Source: Pyrocephalus nanus (Eukaryota > Chordata > Aves > Passeriformes > Tyrannidae). From it: a stretch of 64,000 bases of DNA. A program made the translations under genes and the position numbers. The notes beneath the pieces are model-generated. The model saw only the letters and a list, made by a program, of their open reading frames with translations. It was not told the DNA's origin and ran no database searches. The stretch is taken from assembly GCA_038380795.1 (NCBI GenBank), contig CM076261.1:9430556-9494555 (forward strand), given 5' to 3'. Each line of letters opens with the position of its first letter. The first letter of the stretch is position 1. Below are positions 44,821 to 59,800 of the stretch, piece after piece.

Positions 44821-47800
44821 CGGCAGTGGGGTCTCCATCCCGCAGGGGGGCCCCATCCCCTGGGGGCCCCATCCCTTGGGGGCCCCATCCCTTGGGGGCC
44901 CCTTCCCTCGGGGGCCCCATGCATTCGGGGGCCCATCCCTAGGGGCCTCCTCCCTTTGGGGCCCCATCTTTCGGGGGCCCCACCCTTAGGGGTCATATCC
45001 CTCGAGAGGCCCCCATCCCTTGGGGGCCACATCCCTTGGTGCCCCATCCGTCGGGGGCCTCCATCCCTCAGTGCCACTTCCCTCGAAGATCTGTATCCCT
45101 CGGGGCCAGCATTTGTTTTTGAGTAGCCTGTGCAGAGGAAAATAATCGTGTCAGGGTGGTTTTGCCTTGTTATATATATAGCATCGTGTTCAGAGTGACT
45201 AAAATTCACTTGCTAGGGACAAATCTTCGGCTAAGATCTATAGTAGCTTATTTCAGAACCATGTTTTGACACAGCAGAATGTTAGTCATATGAGGAGACA
45301 TCCTAGCCCCACTGTATGCAACAGCAAAAATTTCACCAGGTCTAACAGATTCAAGAAGTAGAATCAGCAGATTGTTTAGTTGAGAAATTGGGAAAAAAGA
45401 AAAAAAACACAAACCTGAGCGGCATGTATTTGTCTCTTGCTTCCATTCTGCTCTGTTTTGAAACAAACTTTGTACCTACACTGTGATTTAAGGAGCCCCC
45501 CTTTCTATCTTGAATCCAGGACCCATAACTTTTCCTTAATACATTGTTAAACATGTTTTCTCCTTAGTACAAAATATACACAAAGATGAACAGAATGCCA
45601 GAGGAGAGGAGACTTGCTTTAATAATGCAAGGGCTAAATGGATAATCCAAATCAGGATGACAGGTCATGCACTCACAGACTCTCAAAACAGGAGTTTCTC
45701 CAGCATACTCATTCTGCCAGCCATTTCACAAGAGAGACTCATGACTTGCTCAAGACTCTACACCTTATTTCTCAAAATATCAATTTGTGAAGACAGCTAT
45801 AACCTTCTCCAGTCATTTCACTCACCCAGAAAATCATGGCACCTTTTCCTGGAAGAAATAAACATCCCAGAAGATTAATCCTTGAATCTTTTTAGTTCAC
45901 AGTTTGCCATTGCTACCTTGCAAGCGGCAGAAAATAGCTGATTCCTTGGCAGGCCAAATTTAAACCAGCCAAGGATGTTTGTTTAATAGGACTTTGGAAA
46001 TTGGGTAATTTTTTATTATTATTTTTGTCATGGTAAAGATTGTTTTTTGTTACAAAAGGCATCGGAGATCCTTGTAGAAGAAAAGGTGCAGGTAGGGCCT
46101 GTGTCTTCTATTTAAGTGTCAATCCAGCTGTTGCCAAAAGAAGCTAGGGATAAGGAAACAAAATGCAGTGTAACATGGGTTTTATAGGACTGGATTTTTG
46201 TTGAAAATGGACTGATAAAAATGGGGGTTATTTTCATCACCAGTTTTCTGGTCTCCCCTTTTGGCTCACACAACTGTTTGGTTTATATTACATTATGTTT
46301 CATGAGTATAAGTAAAATACATCTTCTTTCCACAGATAGGCATCTATAGTCTGTAATAGCTTCTTCTGAACTTAAAAGAGCAATAAAGAAGTGATTGCTT
46401 GAGTCTGTGTCTAAAATTAGGTTGCTAGAGTAGCCAATATTACCTCTCTTGCCCATCCTGTTACTTAGTTCTATTACTTTTATGAAATATCACAGGCTCT
46501 CATTTAATATATAGGGATGTTTCATAATGAGAATGGCCACTGTTTTGTAATCTTTGTAATTGACCCGCTTTGAAATTATGTCTAATTCACTCTATAAGGC
46601 CACATGTAACTGCGCTTTTTCAAACTACTCTTTTGTTTATTCTGGGAGTAAACTCTGCTTGCTGTGTTCATTTGAGTACATCTGTAGGTTTAATATGATT
46701 TTTTTGCACAAGAAAAGCAGGCACGGCTAGTCTCTGCATCTTTGATAGTATTTGAGAGCACCAAGTAATACTTGCACAGTTCTCTCCAATTGCAGAACTG
46801 GAAAAACTTCACCAAAACAAGTAAACATGCATCCAGGTGAAAACAAGAATAAGAACCTTGCACTAAAAGATAGCATGTTGAAGTCCACGCAAACTACTTT
46901 TTTCTTTTGATTTTCTCTTTTTTTTTTTTTTTTACTGTGAAATCTCTTTAACCTAGGGACAGCCCATAATACACTGATAAAATATGATAAAATACGTTTA
47001 CAGCCAAAGTACAGGATCTTGCTGCCAATTTCATTGTACAATAGTGATAAGATGCAGTCAGCTCTTTCCATTTCATCAAGCTGTAGTTCCTTTGATCTTC
47101 TGCTTACCTGATGCCTGTTACCTAGAGTTAGACTTTTATGGAGCACCATGCCCAGCTGGAAAGACCAGGCAATTGTAGGAGGTATCTACAAACCTTATTG
47201 TAAGGCTTCTGCAAGGAGAGTAATTGAGTGATGCTCTCAAAGTACTCTGAGGCAACGGGCTCTAACACTCCTTGTAGGCAGATGATTTTTAGGGATTATT
47301 CAAGATAAATTGAATTCTGGGCTGTTCTGAGCTATTTTATCACTTTATAAAGAGTAAAAGTTGTTTCATCAATTATGCAGAAATTGTGTTCTTTGTGTGG
47401 GACTCTGGCTTGGACTGCATACCTGTACAAGCTGGAGCAAATGCATATGAGTTCCTTTTGTCAGACCCTCTGGAAGAGGCAGAGTTAGACCTGTCCATCC
47501 CACAGCATCACCTGTGGTACTGCAGGTAAGACTGTATGGAGATGTCATGCCCGTTTGTGGCTGATGACCTCAGCCCAGCATCATGACTTCTCTCCTGCTC
47601 TCCTCTTGAGGTTGCACAAAAGGTGGGGAGAAGCAGACCAGTGTCGGACTGGCAAATGTGTGTCGTGGCTCCTTGGCATGGGCCCACAGAGGAGATGAGT
47701 GAGAAGACCATCGGCCCCCACTTTATATCGGAGTCACTCCCTTGGTCCTTCCCACCTCCAAAGTGACAGGTGCCTCATGCTGGCACGTGCAGGCCACCAG

Positions 47801-50800
47801 GGAAATGGGCAGGGTTAAAGTTAAAAATGGTCATGAACAACAGGGTAAAGGATCAGAAATGAGAAATATTAAATTTGGAGCGGAGATGTGCAAAGGACTG
47901 TATTGAAACAGGAGCGATCAAGTGCTGCAGCATACGATGAAATCAGCTTATTGCAGAGCACATCCACAGGAGAGAGGTTTCATCTCCTCTTTTCTTTTTA
48001 CAGCAAAGCTCAGATGTGATCTCACTGCCCTGCTGAGCAGTAGCACGTAGTGATTCAAATGGCTGCAGAAATGTCCTCAATCTACTATGTATTAAGAGGG
48101 AATAAAAGTCAAGAACTTGACATTGCCAAGAAGAAATCTTAAAATCTTCTTAGTTTCTGAGCAGTATAGGCAATATAAAAGTAAAGAAGAGCAATTAAAA
48201 TAAAACGTATCAGCATAGCAGTTTCTTTTATAATACACAACTGATGTGGCTGGAGTGTTTTGCTTTTTGCTTTGAGGAGCCCAAGGGCCTTCCTGGATCT
48301 GCGCTTTTCTGGTCAAATATTCAAGAAAAACACACAGGACAGTGAGGGGAGTAAAAAGATTAGGTGTGGTTAATATTTTGATATACAATAATGAACTTTA
48401 GCACAGTCTCAAACTAAAAACTATTGCCTGCCCATATAAGCTCAGTAAATAGGCACAGCTGATGTTTTACAGCTCACAAAAGAGAAACATTTGTCCAGAT
48501 ACCTTCTGGACTAAGGCAGCAGTCAGCGATACCCATTACTTGTCAGAACAACCATCTCGCCCTTCAAACGCAGTATTTTATACTGTGAAAACCAAGAGCT
48601 GAAACTGAAATTTGTGAGTTTCTGGTTCCCTTTCCCATGCATAATAGGGCAGAACTGTGTTCTTTGGTCATCCAATATTTCTCGATGGTTTTAAAATACT
48701 TTGATCAATGGAAATTTAGATAAACAATTGACAGAACTTGGAATATTAGTCTTATTGCTGCTGGGTTTTGTTAATATCAATCTACATAAATAAGTGGTAC
48801 TAAATTTTTGCTTTCTTTTGGTTTTCCTAATTTCAAATAATTTTTCGTTTTTACTGGCTAAAAAATAAGTTATCTGGTTTTGCATCCTGCTCCTTTATTT
48901 TTCCTTTTTAATGAAGAAGTGGAGGAAAAAAAACACAGAAAGAAAATGGGGAAAATGGGAAAAATCTTTCATTAATTGTTTTCCCATATGTGCATTTGCA
49001 CTTGATGTGGTTTAGTTCAGAGTTCAGAGTTTGTAACAGTAAAACCCTTGAGAATGAGATAAAAACTTTTCCAGAAGAGAGTCCAGGTTTAGATCACTGG
49101 TTTCATATCTGGGGAAAATTCTAAATTTTTGTTTTTGTTAAATATGTAGCAGTTCTTTGGGAACTAGTGGGTGGTCAGTATTTGAAGTTCCAAAAACCAA
49201 CGAGAAAAAAATAAACTGTATGTCTTTGTTGGCAAAGAAAGAAACCAGTGGAGTTTGCCTTATTGGATGTCTTTTAAAGGAAGACAGCAGTGGGGTACTA
49301 GACCTGTAAATTTAAAAAAAAAAAAAAAAAAAAGAGAGAAAAAGAAAAAAATCCTGAGCCTCAAGGCTTTTTATTATTTTGTATATTTTTTTGGTAATTT
49401 TCTAAATCATAAGGATTGCTATCATCCTTTTATTTCATTAGTTGCATCCCAGTCATCAGTCCTTTTCTGAACTGTCAAGAGTGGTTTTTGCAGAGTGATT
49501 CAAAATGCCTTGTTCCCAAAGAATGCTCATTAGCTCAGAAGGATTTTTCGTCAAAAGAATTAGAACAGCCTCTGGTAGAATTAGGCCTACAGCTGTTTTT
49601 CAGGATTAGCTTTATTTTTCAGTAAATATATTATTTTAGTATGCATAGGCTGAGTGCCCAACAAATCTGATTTATGAACTTCTGTTTCAGATTATTAGGA
49701 AAGCTCTCACAGAGGAAAAACAAGTGTCCACAAAGACGTCTGCAGCAGATCTTGTGACAGAAACTGATCATTTTGTGGAAAATTTGATTATTTCTGTTCT
49801 GAAAGAGAAGTTTCCCTCCCACAGGTGAGTGCCTATAGAAAGAAACTATCAATGACCTTTGCTTGTCCTTTAAGGGTTTTTTATCATCATCATCATAATG
49901 ATTCGATGCCTATACATAAACAGGTTATAAATTACTACATGGGGTGTTAACCCAAGGTTTTAAAAATAGAACATATTGTTGACTCCTCTCGCATTATTAT
50001 GGCAAACTTGAAAATTACAACTCTCAGTGCGTGCACAGGTTAGAGAGAGGTTTTGTATTAGTTGGCCAGGTCTGGTTGGCTGCAGAGACTCTGAAATTGA
50101 TTTCTACATTTTACTTCAGTGGATAAAATTCGTCTTCCCGCAGAGCCTGTGTGTGCCTCAATTACTGTATGACTTCCTTCTAACCGTGTGCATCTCTGGT
50201 GGTGTTGAGCCTGGCATTCTAGCGCTGTGCAGAAATCAACAAAGAAGAAAATCTGGAGGGCTCAGCTACTAATCTGACTGTCGGCGATGCTGCTGGGCAA
50301 AAAAAACCACCACCATAGGAAGGAGCAGAAAGAATATTTTATACTAAATATGGCTTTCCAAACATGTGTTGTGTGTGATGGCATATTGAAGCAGTACTGT
50401 ACAGCATAACATGTGGTTCTTGGCTGCGATTTGCAAGGGAGTGCCAGGCTTTACAAGCCTGTTATTTGTGTAATATTCCTTCTACTATTGCTGGCTGTGC
50501 TCTTGTCTCATCTCTGCTCTTACATTAGGGTTTTTTCCTTGAACAGTCTGGCAGAGAAAGTAAAACATACGCATTTCACATAAAATGAGAATTGTCAGAA
50601 GCTCTCGGGTTACTCAAAATGGGAACAAAAGTTGTAAGGTCAACATCGACCTAGGAACTGAAAAATCCTTGACTCTATCAGCTCCTCACAATTAACTTCT
50701 GACTTCATAAGTAAATGAAGGAATTACCATTACTTCAATACAATTATGTTTGCCATGGGTTTTGGATAGAATTTATTCAGATTAAAACTAAATTTAAGTA

Positions 50801-53800
50801 GATTAGATTAAAACACTTGCAATGAGGAGTCTACAATAGCAAGCAGGGGTTAAATTAAAGTGCAGTGAAAAAATTAAAAGATCGTTTAGATCGTCTTCAG
50901 TCTTTCCCCTGACCAGTTGAAAAGCAGCACTGAAGATTTCTGTTATTTCTTCTTCTTCTAAATCATCTTGATTCTTATGGTCTCTGAATTAAAAAGATGT
51001 ATTTTAGGAGTTAAAAAAATAAAAAGGGATCTTATTAGGATCTGTGCCAATTGCACTGATGTGTAATTGCACTGTGCCAATGGCAGTGATGAGTCTTGAC
51101 ATATTGGGAATGTACTTGGAAGTAAAGAGAAATATTAGGAAAATCTGTTCAAAAGGTAGTTGTGTCCCATGTCTCTTTCTTCTGTCTTCTTGGCCGAGTG
51201 ATATATATCATGTTCCTTCATGCTTCACTCAGGTTTTCGTCTGTGCTCACTCTTTACTACTCTAATATGGTCCATGTGAGTCTTTTCAAAAGAATATTTT
51301 TTTCTGATAAATCTTTGATTTGTGGGTAGGCACAGCCAGAATACCAGGGGCTACTGGTGGAAAAATGCTATCCTACCATTTACACGTGTTACTGTTACAC
51401 AAGCATCTTTAGTGTTACTTGTCACCTTAAATCTGTAGACATTAAAACCAGGACACAGCAGTTAAAGAGGGTGACATCCAACCCTATCTTCTCAGCTTTC
51501 TGCCCTCAGACCCCCACAAGGGGAGAGGTGAGGGACAGCCCCGGTTTGAACCTCTTGCACCTCGCTGGGCATCACTCCTGCTGCAGTTGATGTGATGTTA
51601 CAGTTTCCCTGCTGTTCCAGCAGTGAATTTCAGAGCGGCACCGTGGTATGAACAGATGTACTGTAAGGCTTGGCTAAAATTACTAGACTCATTTTCAGTG
51701 GGAGTAAACTGTAATCCAGATTTGAAGAGAGGTCGGCAGAGCTGGCAGCATGTCATATTAAATTAACTGTTTTAATAAGATGGCTACCCCTCCCACTTCT
51801 CAAGCTTTTCTTAAGATTTTGCTTCACACTGAGTGTTTTGCTTAGTTTGCGCATTTTTAGAGGACACAGAGCAACACATCTGGTGTTGACCTTGAGGGAC
51901 TCTCACAGTTCCCCGTACTGTGTACCAGCAAGGGCTTTTTTTTTTAACCCATCAGCTCAGATTTCATAAAATGTGCACCTAATTTGTCCTACATTTTGGA
52001 AAAATTGCCCTTGAGCATGAAGACTTTATCAATAGCACTGCTGTGCCCCGGCTACATTTTAGCATTTCTGAACTCAAGGACTGCAGCGTCACGCCCCCGT
52101 TGTAAGAGAAAGGCGAGGGACAGGCTTGGGACACTTGAGGACAAATCATCTTACACAGAAATGCTCCTGTCTTTGAAGAGGTTCTCATTTCACCTCTCTT
52201 TGACTGGCAAGACAACGGCTGCAGTTCAGGCTCTGGCAGGGAGAGCTGGCAAAGGGCTGAAGCAGAGGCATAGTTTATGTGGAAGATGGACAATCTGAAA
52301 TGGGATGTAAGCTGCTTCATCTGCAAGATGAACTTCCTCTGCAGCTAGCAGCACAAAGTGTGTGGTGTGGTTTAGGTGCTAATTACAGGATTTTTAAAAG
52401 TCAAATGATGCAGCACCAACAAGACAAAATAATGGAATATTTAGAGTAAGGAGTCTGCAAAGTGTTATGTTAAACTGAGAATTTCAAACACTTGTTCAAG
52501 TCTCTCTCGTTTCTCGGTTGTACGCGAGCACTTTGTCCTTCAGTTGTTAACCTTGATGGAGATGAAAATAGTAACAAACACTTCCCAGTTACCTTTTCAT
52601 ACCAACTGGGAGTCCATAATGCCGTCAAAATAGTCTGTTTCTACAGAGGTCAAGGCAGAGTACCATTTGAAAAATTCAAGAAGTCTCCTCCTGTGCTGTC
52701 TGCAGAACATTTTAAGCTCATGGTTGCAATTGTTATCTGGAATCATGCAGTATATGGTGAAGACACAAAAGAAAATAGCTGCTGCTCTAGTCCTAGGGAG
52801 TCATCTGTTTCTGAAAAAGACATTTTCTCTTTATTTTACCCATTTTTTTCCTTTTTGTGTCTTTGAGATAAGCTTTTTTGTCCTCAGGTATTTGCAGGAA
52901 CTCCGAATACCATTTCCAGTTGTTCGAATGTGAAACCACCAGCAAGATTCAGTACTAGCAGTTGGATTCTGTACCTTTTGTGTATATAGGGCTTTATGAA
53001 AATCTGTGAGAGTAGCACCTACACACATCCCTTATAGAAAGAGATCCTCAGCAGTTTGTGGGAGAGCAGGGATAATTAAGGTCAACAGGAAATAAGCCAG
53101 AACTGGATGTTTGTTTCCCAGGGAAAAAGGAGAAAAAAAGATTGCTGAAAGGAACTGGGACAGAACAACAGAAGAGAATATGACCTCAGATTTTGTTTTG
53201 TGCCTTATGCATCCAAACAACAAACAAACAAAAAAATAATAATTTGTTGATTTTTTTCTGGGTCATGGGAAAAAGAAAGTTCAGCTTTGTAAACCTTTTA
53301 ATTTCCTGAATCAGACTGTAAAATTCAAGTAGGAGCGAGATTGTGGATTTTCAAAAAGTGCATTATTTCCTGCTGACTGGATTTGACTGCAAAAGAGAAG
53401 GAGGTACAGTTTGCAGTGTATATTACTTTCTGCAAGAGACAGGCCTAACCCACAAAATTACATTCTGCATAAAAGAAATCATCTTCTAGAGTTCCAAGGA
53501 TGCTAGTTCAGATCCATTTCTGCATTCATTTTCGTGACTTTCTTAATGGTATATTGGGAAAGTGAAAATAAATAGAGTTCTTTTTTACCATGTAAAATAG
53601 TATGCTGTAGATTTGAGAACTCTCCTTCAAAGTCTCTATGGAAGTTCCAAATTTCTAAATTAAATCAATACGTGTGTTTACATTTATACAAAAATGTTAT
53701 ATATAGAGAGAGAAATTATCTCTTAAAGATGGAATTGTATTTTCCAAGCCACATATCTAAGCTAATGTTCTGGGATACTTATTTTACCCCGTACCAAATG

Positions 53801-56800
53801 CAGGTTCATTGCCGAAGAATCCACTGCTGCAGGTTCAAAATGTGTCCTCACCGACAGTCCGACCTGGATTATTGACCCTGTTGATGGAACGTGCAACTTT
53901 GTGCACAGGTAAATGGACAGTGAACTGGGAAACACATCTAAAAGCAACATGTAGCTTCTCACAGATCCACCCTTCCTCTCGAAGGTGCTTTACCATGGTA
54001 GTTTTGTTCCTTTGGCTCACAAGTGGGAGTCATCCCTTTATCTCTTTGTACCTCGCATGGTGTATCTGAGGGAGGCTGTGTTTGTGCTGGGGGGAGCTCT
54101 ACGCTGTTATCTGAAGGTAAGCTGGAGTTTCTGCTGACTGCCTAATGACCCAGAGCTCTTGTCTCACAGCTCGTTTATACATATAACCACATGTGAACGT
54201 GCAGAGACTTGAGCTGAACTGGAGGAACAAGGCTGTGCTGTAACGACACTTGGCCTCACGCCTTATGCGGGTTTTACACGTTCCTTTCAGGAGTGGTGTT
54301 TTCTCCCTTTCGAACACAAATGCTTCGTTTTTCCCTGGGTAGTACAACCACTGAACATATGTACAGTAGAGCTGAAGACTAAGCTGTGCAGAGATACTGG
54401 TTTTAATTTTCTAAAGTACCCCTGCAAAACGAAATCCAGGGGTCATTCCTGCAAAAATGAAGACTTTTAATTCATCATTTGAATGCTAGGAGTTGAAAAC
54501 TAATGACTATTCATAATATATCTAATTAAAACCCTTCATTATGCTCTGCCTTATAGTTAGTGGCTTAAAGTAACTGCCTGTATCATAAAAACAAAAAAAG
54601 GCATTTCCTTGACTTTTAGTGCAATTACACAGAATTCGAGGGGATGTGGGGTGTCATGTGATGATGTTTCATGCAATTAAGTGAAATTTCCTCTTTCTAT
54701 TAGAATTGTCTGGACCTTTGAAGCCTTTTTCAAAACTTGTTTCTAAGAAATCAGTTTATTTCATTGTTTAAAATTCAATAATTGTACTGTAGTCAAAAGG
54801 ACCAAAATAAATACCTGATCATCACTTTGCAAAAAGTGAGCGTAGAGGAACTGGTTTCCTTTTATGTTGATGTTAGCACCAAGTTATCTCCATGTTGCTT
54901 AACTGCTATCTCAGATGCATAACTTGAACAAAGTGTGCTCTTAAAAGTGATGACTTGTTATAGCGTTAGTGATTTTATACTGGAAAATTCAATTACATTA
55001 AAGCAAAAAAATCACTAAAATATACAACATCTTTAGTATAAAAATCGTGATGTCTTCGTGTGTTTATTTCTCCCCTTCTCCAATGTTGTTACATTTTTAA
55101 AGGAACTGGCAAAGTTTAAGAGGCTGACAGAGGAAAAATAGTACAATGTCAAGTGCATTTTGAGACAAGCAAACTCACAGAGCTCCATGTGGGGTTTTGT
55201 TGCCTAAGGGAGTTGCATAAGGAGTAAGTTGAGAGATTTTTTCATCCCTAATACTTCATTTCTTATTTTTCACAGATTTCCAACAGTGGCAGTAAGCATT
55301 GGATTTGCTGTTAACAAAGAGGTATGAAGTATATTCTTTAAGAGAGTTGGCTAGAAGCCTCAAAACCATGTGGAAATTTTAAATAAAACAAAATTTTTTT
55401 AAGATCAGTCACTACCCAGGTTTTTCCATGCTTTTTAAATGCATCTGATCACACTCTACTCATCTAAAATCTTAGTCCTGCAAAACTTACTGATGCAAAC
55501 TGGCAATTAAAAGAGAATTCATATGAATTATAATAAATATTGTAGGATTTATGTGGAGAAAAAGGCAGTACTGGTGTGAGCAAGATTGTGTTAGACAAAA
55601 ATCATAGTGAGTTCAATATAGTTCTGCCCCTTCATAATTTGAATATATCTCCCAGTGTTCTTATACTATTGCTTCTTTCCTGCTAGCAGTACCTGTGAAA
55701 GCTAACTCCTGCTATGAATCAATTTAGAACTGATTTTATGAAGAGTGCAAAATTATGGGCCTAGTTCATTTAATCTGCCTTTATATTTTTCCTAATGTAG
55801 TAAAATAGCTGTATTTACCACAATGAGAGCTTGATTACAGCAAGGACGGGAGACTACCTAGACTTCACGTGTGCCATACTGAGTTTCCTAGCTGTACTCA
55901 TTCATGCTAGTGCCTTTTCTCCAGATGTTGCCAGTTTACAGTGTCATATGTACAGAGAAACTAGCTACTCAAATTGCCAAGGAATGTGCCTCTTTCAGCC
56001 TAACTCAACAATCTTAAATATAAGTAGAGCTTTAAGTGAAGCCAGCAAGAATTCTTTTAAGTAACAACCTAGTTTTCAGATGTGCTAGTACCTCATGCTG
56101 ATTTAAACAGAATAATGTTGTGTACTTTTTCGGTTAGACTTTTCAAACATGGAAACTTCAGAGAAACACCTCCATGCTTTTCTGAAATTTATTCATTCCC
56201 AGAGGTCCTTTTGAGTACTACATATTATTACCAGACAGTTTTCTCTAATATTTATGTTTTCTAAAACACCATCATGATTTTGATGCTGCATATTTTGGGT
56301 TATGTAAACTAAACAAAGCTGAAACAAAAATAAAGAATTATGTTAAATCTCCCTCAGTAAACAAATGGGAAAAGCAGAAAAAAGTAGTAAACTGAAAAGG
56401 AGCCAAAGTACACACAAGGGAACTGGCCTGAATATAAGCCTTGAATGTACTGAAGAAATTCCTGCAGATGTCTTCAGGGAAAGAGTCTATTAATAGTGTG
56501 TTTCTCAAAAAACCCCTTTGCTTTAGAAGGGACCTCAGGGCAGGGAGTGAGGACAGTCTATTCCCTTAGAATTGTCTTTGATGAACACCAAGTGCAGCAG
56601 GAAAAGATTTGGAGTCTAGAACACCTGAGATGTTTTCTTGACCCTGTTGCCACCTTCTGACACCTTGGGCAAGGCACTTAATTTTTGTGTACTTGTCTAC
56701 CCCTTAATTAAATAATGCTAATAGTACTTATCTAGGGGTGATTTTCAGAGCTGACTCTTGGAGTTTGTGAAGTGCTTTAAAATCTTATGCTGAAACTTAT

Positions 56801-59800
56801 TAAAGTAATGGGAAATTTAAATACCAAGGGTCAAAGGATTTTCCAGAGAAACATTTGAACAAGTGACCAGAGTGTACTGCTTTGGTTGAAAAGGCAGGCA
56901 AATTAAATGCACCATGAAAGTTGAAGTGCATACAAAAACATCCACCGTTAATGAACAGTGTGCCATAACTTCTGGTTTAGATGCCCTGACTGATCTTGGG
57001 GCTGCAAATCTTCAGGGTCCAGCCAAAGTCAGTGGGATTTCTTCAAGGTGTAACTGCTCACCAGTGAAAGCAAAGCATTCAGAATCTTACCTTAGAGGAC
57101 TTGCATATTTTCAGTAGAGACATGCAATTGAATTTGAAATCAACTTAGCATTTAAGCCATTCTTATGTGAACAGAAACAAGCTGCAAGTAAGAGTTTAGA
57201 GGATCAGGAACACATTGCATTAATTTCTCTTTATAAACTGAATTTTATATGACCTATATCTCAATATCACAGTAATAGTAAAAATATTCCAGTTTATTAG
57301 CATCAATATAATCTTTGATTATGTGTACCAATTAAAATATTGCTGATCTTTCTGCCATTAGTAGTTGTTTATATTTATGATGAGTAATTTGAGTTGCATT
57401 CATTTCTTTCCTTTTCAAAATCTTAAAGCTTGAATTTGGTGTAATTTACCACTGCACTGAAGAACGATTATACACTGGTAGAAGAGGTCAAGGGGCATTT
57501 TGTAATGACAAAAGGCTTCAGGTATCAAAAGAGACAGGTTGGTCTAGATTTTGTTAGAACTCTAAAAGGAATATGTTAATTTTGTTTCAGAGTTGTTGCA
57601 AATCATCATTAGGATAATGAACATCATTATCCTGATGGAAAGTATTTCACCTGCATGATAATTTTGTTGTTTTGTGTTTGTTTTTTTCTGAAAAACCACA
57701 ACTCTCCTCCTTTTCTTTTTAAAATATACATCTGAATATGAACTATTTAAATAATCCTAAATAATTTTGCTTCACAACGATTGTTTAAAATAAGGAAGAA
57801 TGTGTAGATTCACCAGTTTCATTCCAGCTGCACACTGGCATAACTTTTTTTAAGCAAGATGCAATGGGAATGGTGAATCAAACTCACAGTACTATGGCGG
57901 CTGTTATTCACGTATTTTCCAATAAACTTTTATGTCACAAAGTGTATTATGTCTGTAGGCATACGTGCTAACAGTAAACTAAAGGATGCATGCTTCCTTA
58001 GGGGTTCTCTAACAGCTTGCTCTTGTGTGTGAGGTATGTTTCAATGTACAAATAGCCAGCAACACCTCGTCAACAGTTTAATAGAATTCTTTTATTGGTA
58101 ATCCAGGTCATAGATCTATCTGTTTGCCTTATGATAATAGATAACAATAATCTGATGTGTGTAGAGAAGTTTTCTTTTAGTCAATTAAAATGCAGAGGAG
58201 AGCATAACACTTAGTTGTAAGCAGAAGCAGGCATATGCCAAAAATGTACAACATTGTACACAAGAGATGGTAAAAATTTTCCCCCAAAGAGATTTAATTA
58301 GCTTAAAACACACTAAATTAAAGCAATTTAACATAAAGATTTCCTTAATACCCCAAGCAGACCCTGCATCAAAATTTCGCTGAAATTTGGGAAGTTTGGC
58401 TCTTCACCTAAATTAATAGTGAGCTGGGGTCTCCTTATTTAGAGACATGGAGCAATATGTAAAGTCAACGACCCCTAAGATTTTAATCCCTAATTATACA
58501 TCACATTTTTGTCAGTGCTCAAGTATCTCGTATTCCGCAAAAGCCCATGCTGGCAGAGGCTGTTGGGAAGAACTAGGGATGCTCCCAGCTGGGCTGGATG
58601 AACCACTGTTGAAATGGCCTCCCTTGCTTTTGCAGTTGGAGGGTTCTGGTTTCCAGTTGGTTAAGGAACAATTTTGGCACATGTCACTTCTGTCTTCCTG
58701 TCTCTGGACATCTGATCTATGTGGGTGTCTAGAACATAGCAAGGGAAGTAGACCTTCTGCCCTTTCAAATGCTTTGAAATTTTCTTTTGTTTTGAGATAC
58801 ACCATTTGGTGGTGGGAAATTTTCACCGGTGAAGCTGGATCTACTTTTGTCTCACTTCTGCTGATGTTTTAGGTGTTTTAAATCACAGTTGCTCTGTAAG
58901 GGCTGTGGCTTCAGGGAAATGAACCAGTCCTGGAAGAGAGACTGTGTTTCTCTGTACCCACCACTGGAACTGAAGTGACCATGATGTGTTTGAGATCCAA
59001 GCTGTCATGTTACTTCCTGCCTTTTTTTCAGGAAACGTGACTGTTGTATAACGTTGATCTACTCTGTACATTCATTGTTCAGATTTAATAATCTGAAATC
59101 ACAGCCCAGGCAAAACTTTCAATTTTATAGAGGTCTGGTATGGGAGTCCAAGCAGCTAGGATACACTTAAATGAAGGATCCATCTTCCCTTTGGTCTTGA
59201 GTGATACTTTCTTGTCACGCTTAGATTCATGTCAGGCCTTAAATGTGCTAATACTTAAATGTATTTTCATTTTTTAGTCTCTTGGGGTCAACAGAATTGC
59301 TCTTTTCCTCATAAATTTATCCGTATCACTGTTAAATCTCTTCTACAAAGCCTACTTATTTTTTGGCCTCTATCAGAATGAGGAATACTCAGTAAATTTG
59401 ATATTGTATCTTCAGTTCCTGAAATCCCATCTAGTCTTGTGATCAGCCAGCTTCTTTTCCTAAGTAGACACCTCCTTCTTACTTGCCTTAGTGTCTTCAT
59501 CCAATTTCTACCTGTAGCCTTGATAAAAATCAAAGAGATCCATTTATGCATTAGAAATACAATTAATAACTCAAAAGAACAAGCATGTTAGTCACAACCT
59601 AACAATGACTGGTGTGGTGTGAATGCTTGGTGCGTTTTAGCAATGAGGTGTGCATTCAATGGTCTCTAATTGTAAATTGGGTCTGTTGTGGAAAATAATC
59701 TAAGGCAGATTGCTTTCGCCATCCAGAGTTTTCAGTAGCAGCTAAACAACAAATACCCTACAGCATGCCTGGATTGGTGGTTTCATATTTTTAATGCAGT

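Noticed and set aside
43957..45209. Open frames of 284-336 codons antisense to IMPA2 exon 1, and one of 310 codons on the sense strand
   Set aside because: GC-rich CpG-island and tandem-repeat sequence has few stop codons; no recognisable domain and no splice support.
46727..47149. 140-codon minus-strand frame in IMPA2 intron 1
   Set aside because: Includes a poly-Lys run from a poly-T tract and no recognisable domain.
58447..58872. 141-codon plus-strand frame in IMPA2 intron 5
   Set aside because: No splice sites that join it to IMPA2 in phase and no known domain; a comparable antisense frame overlaps.
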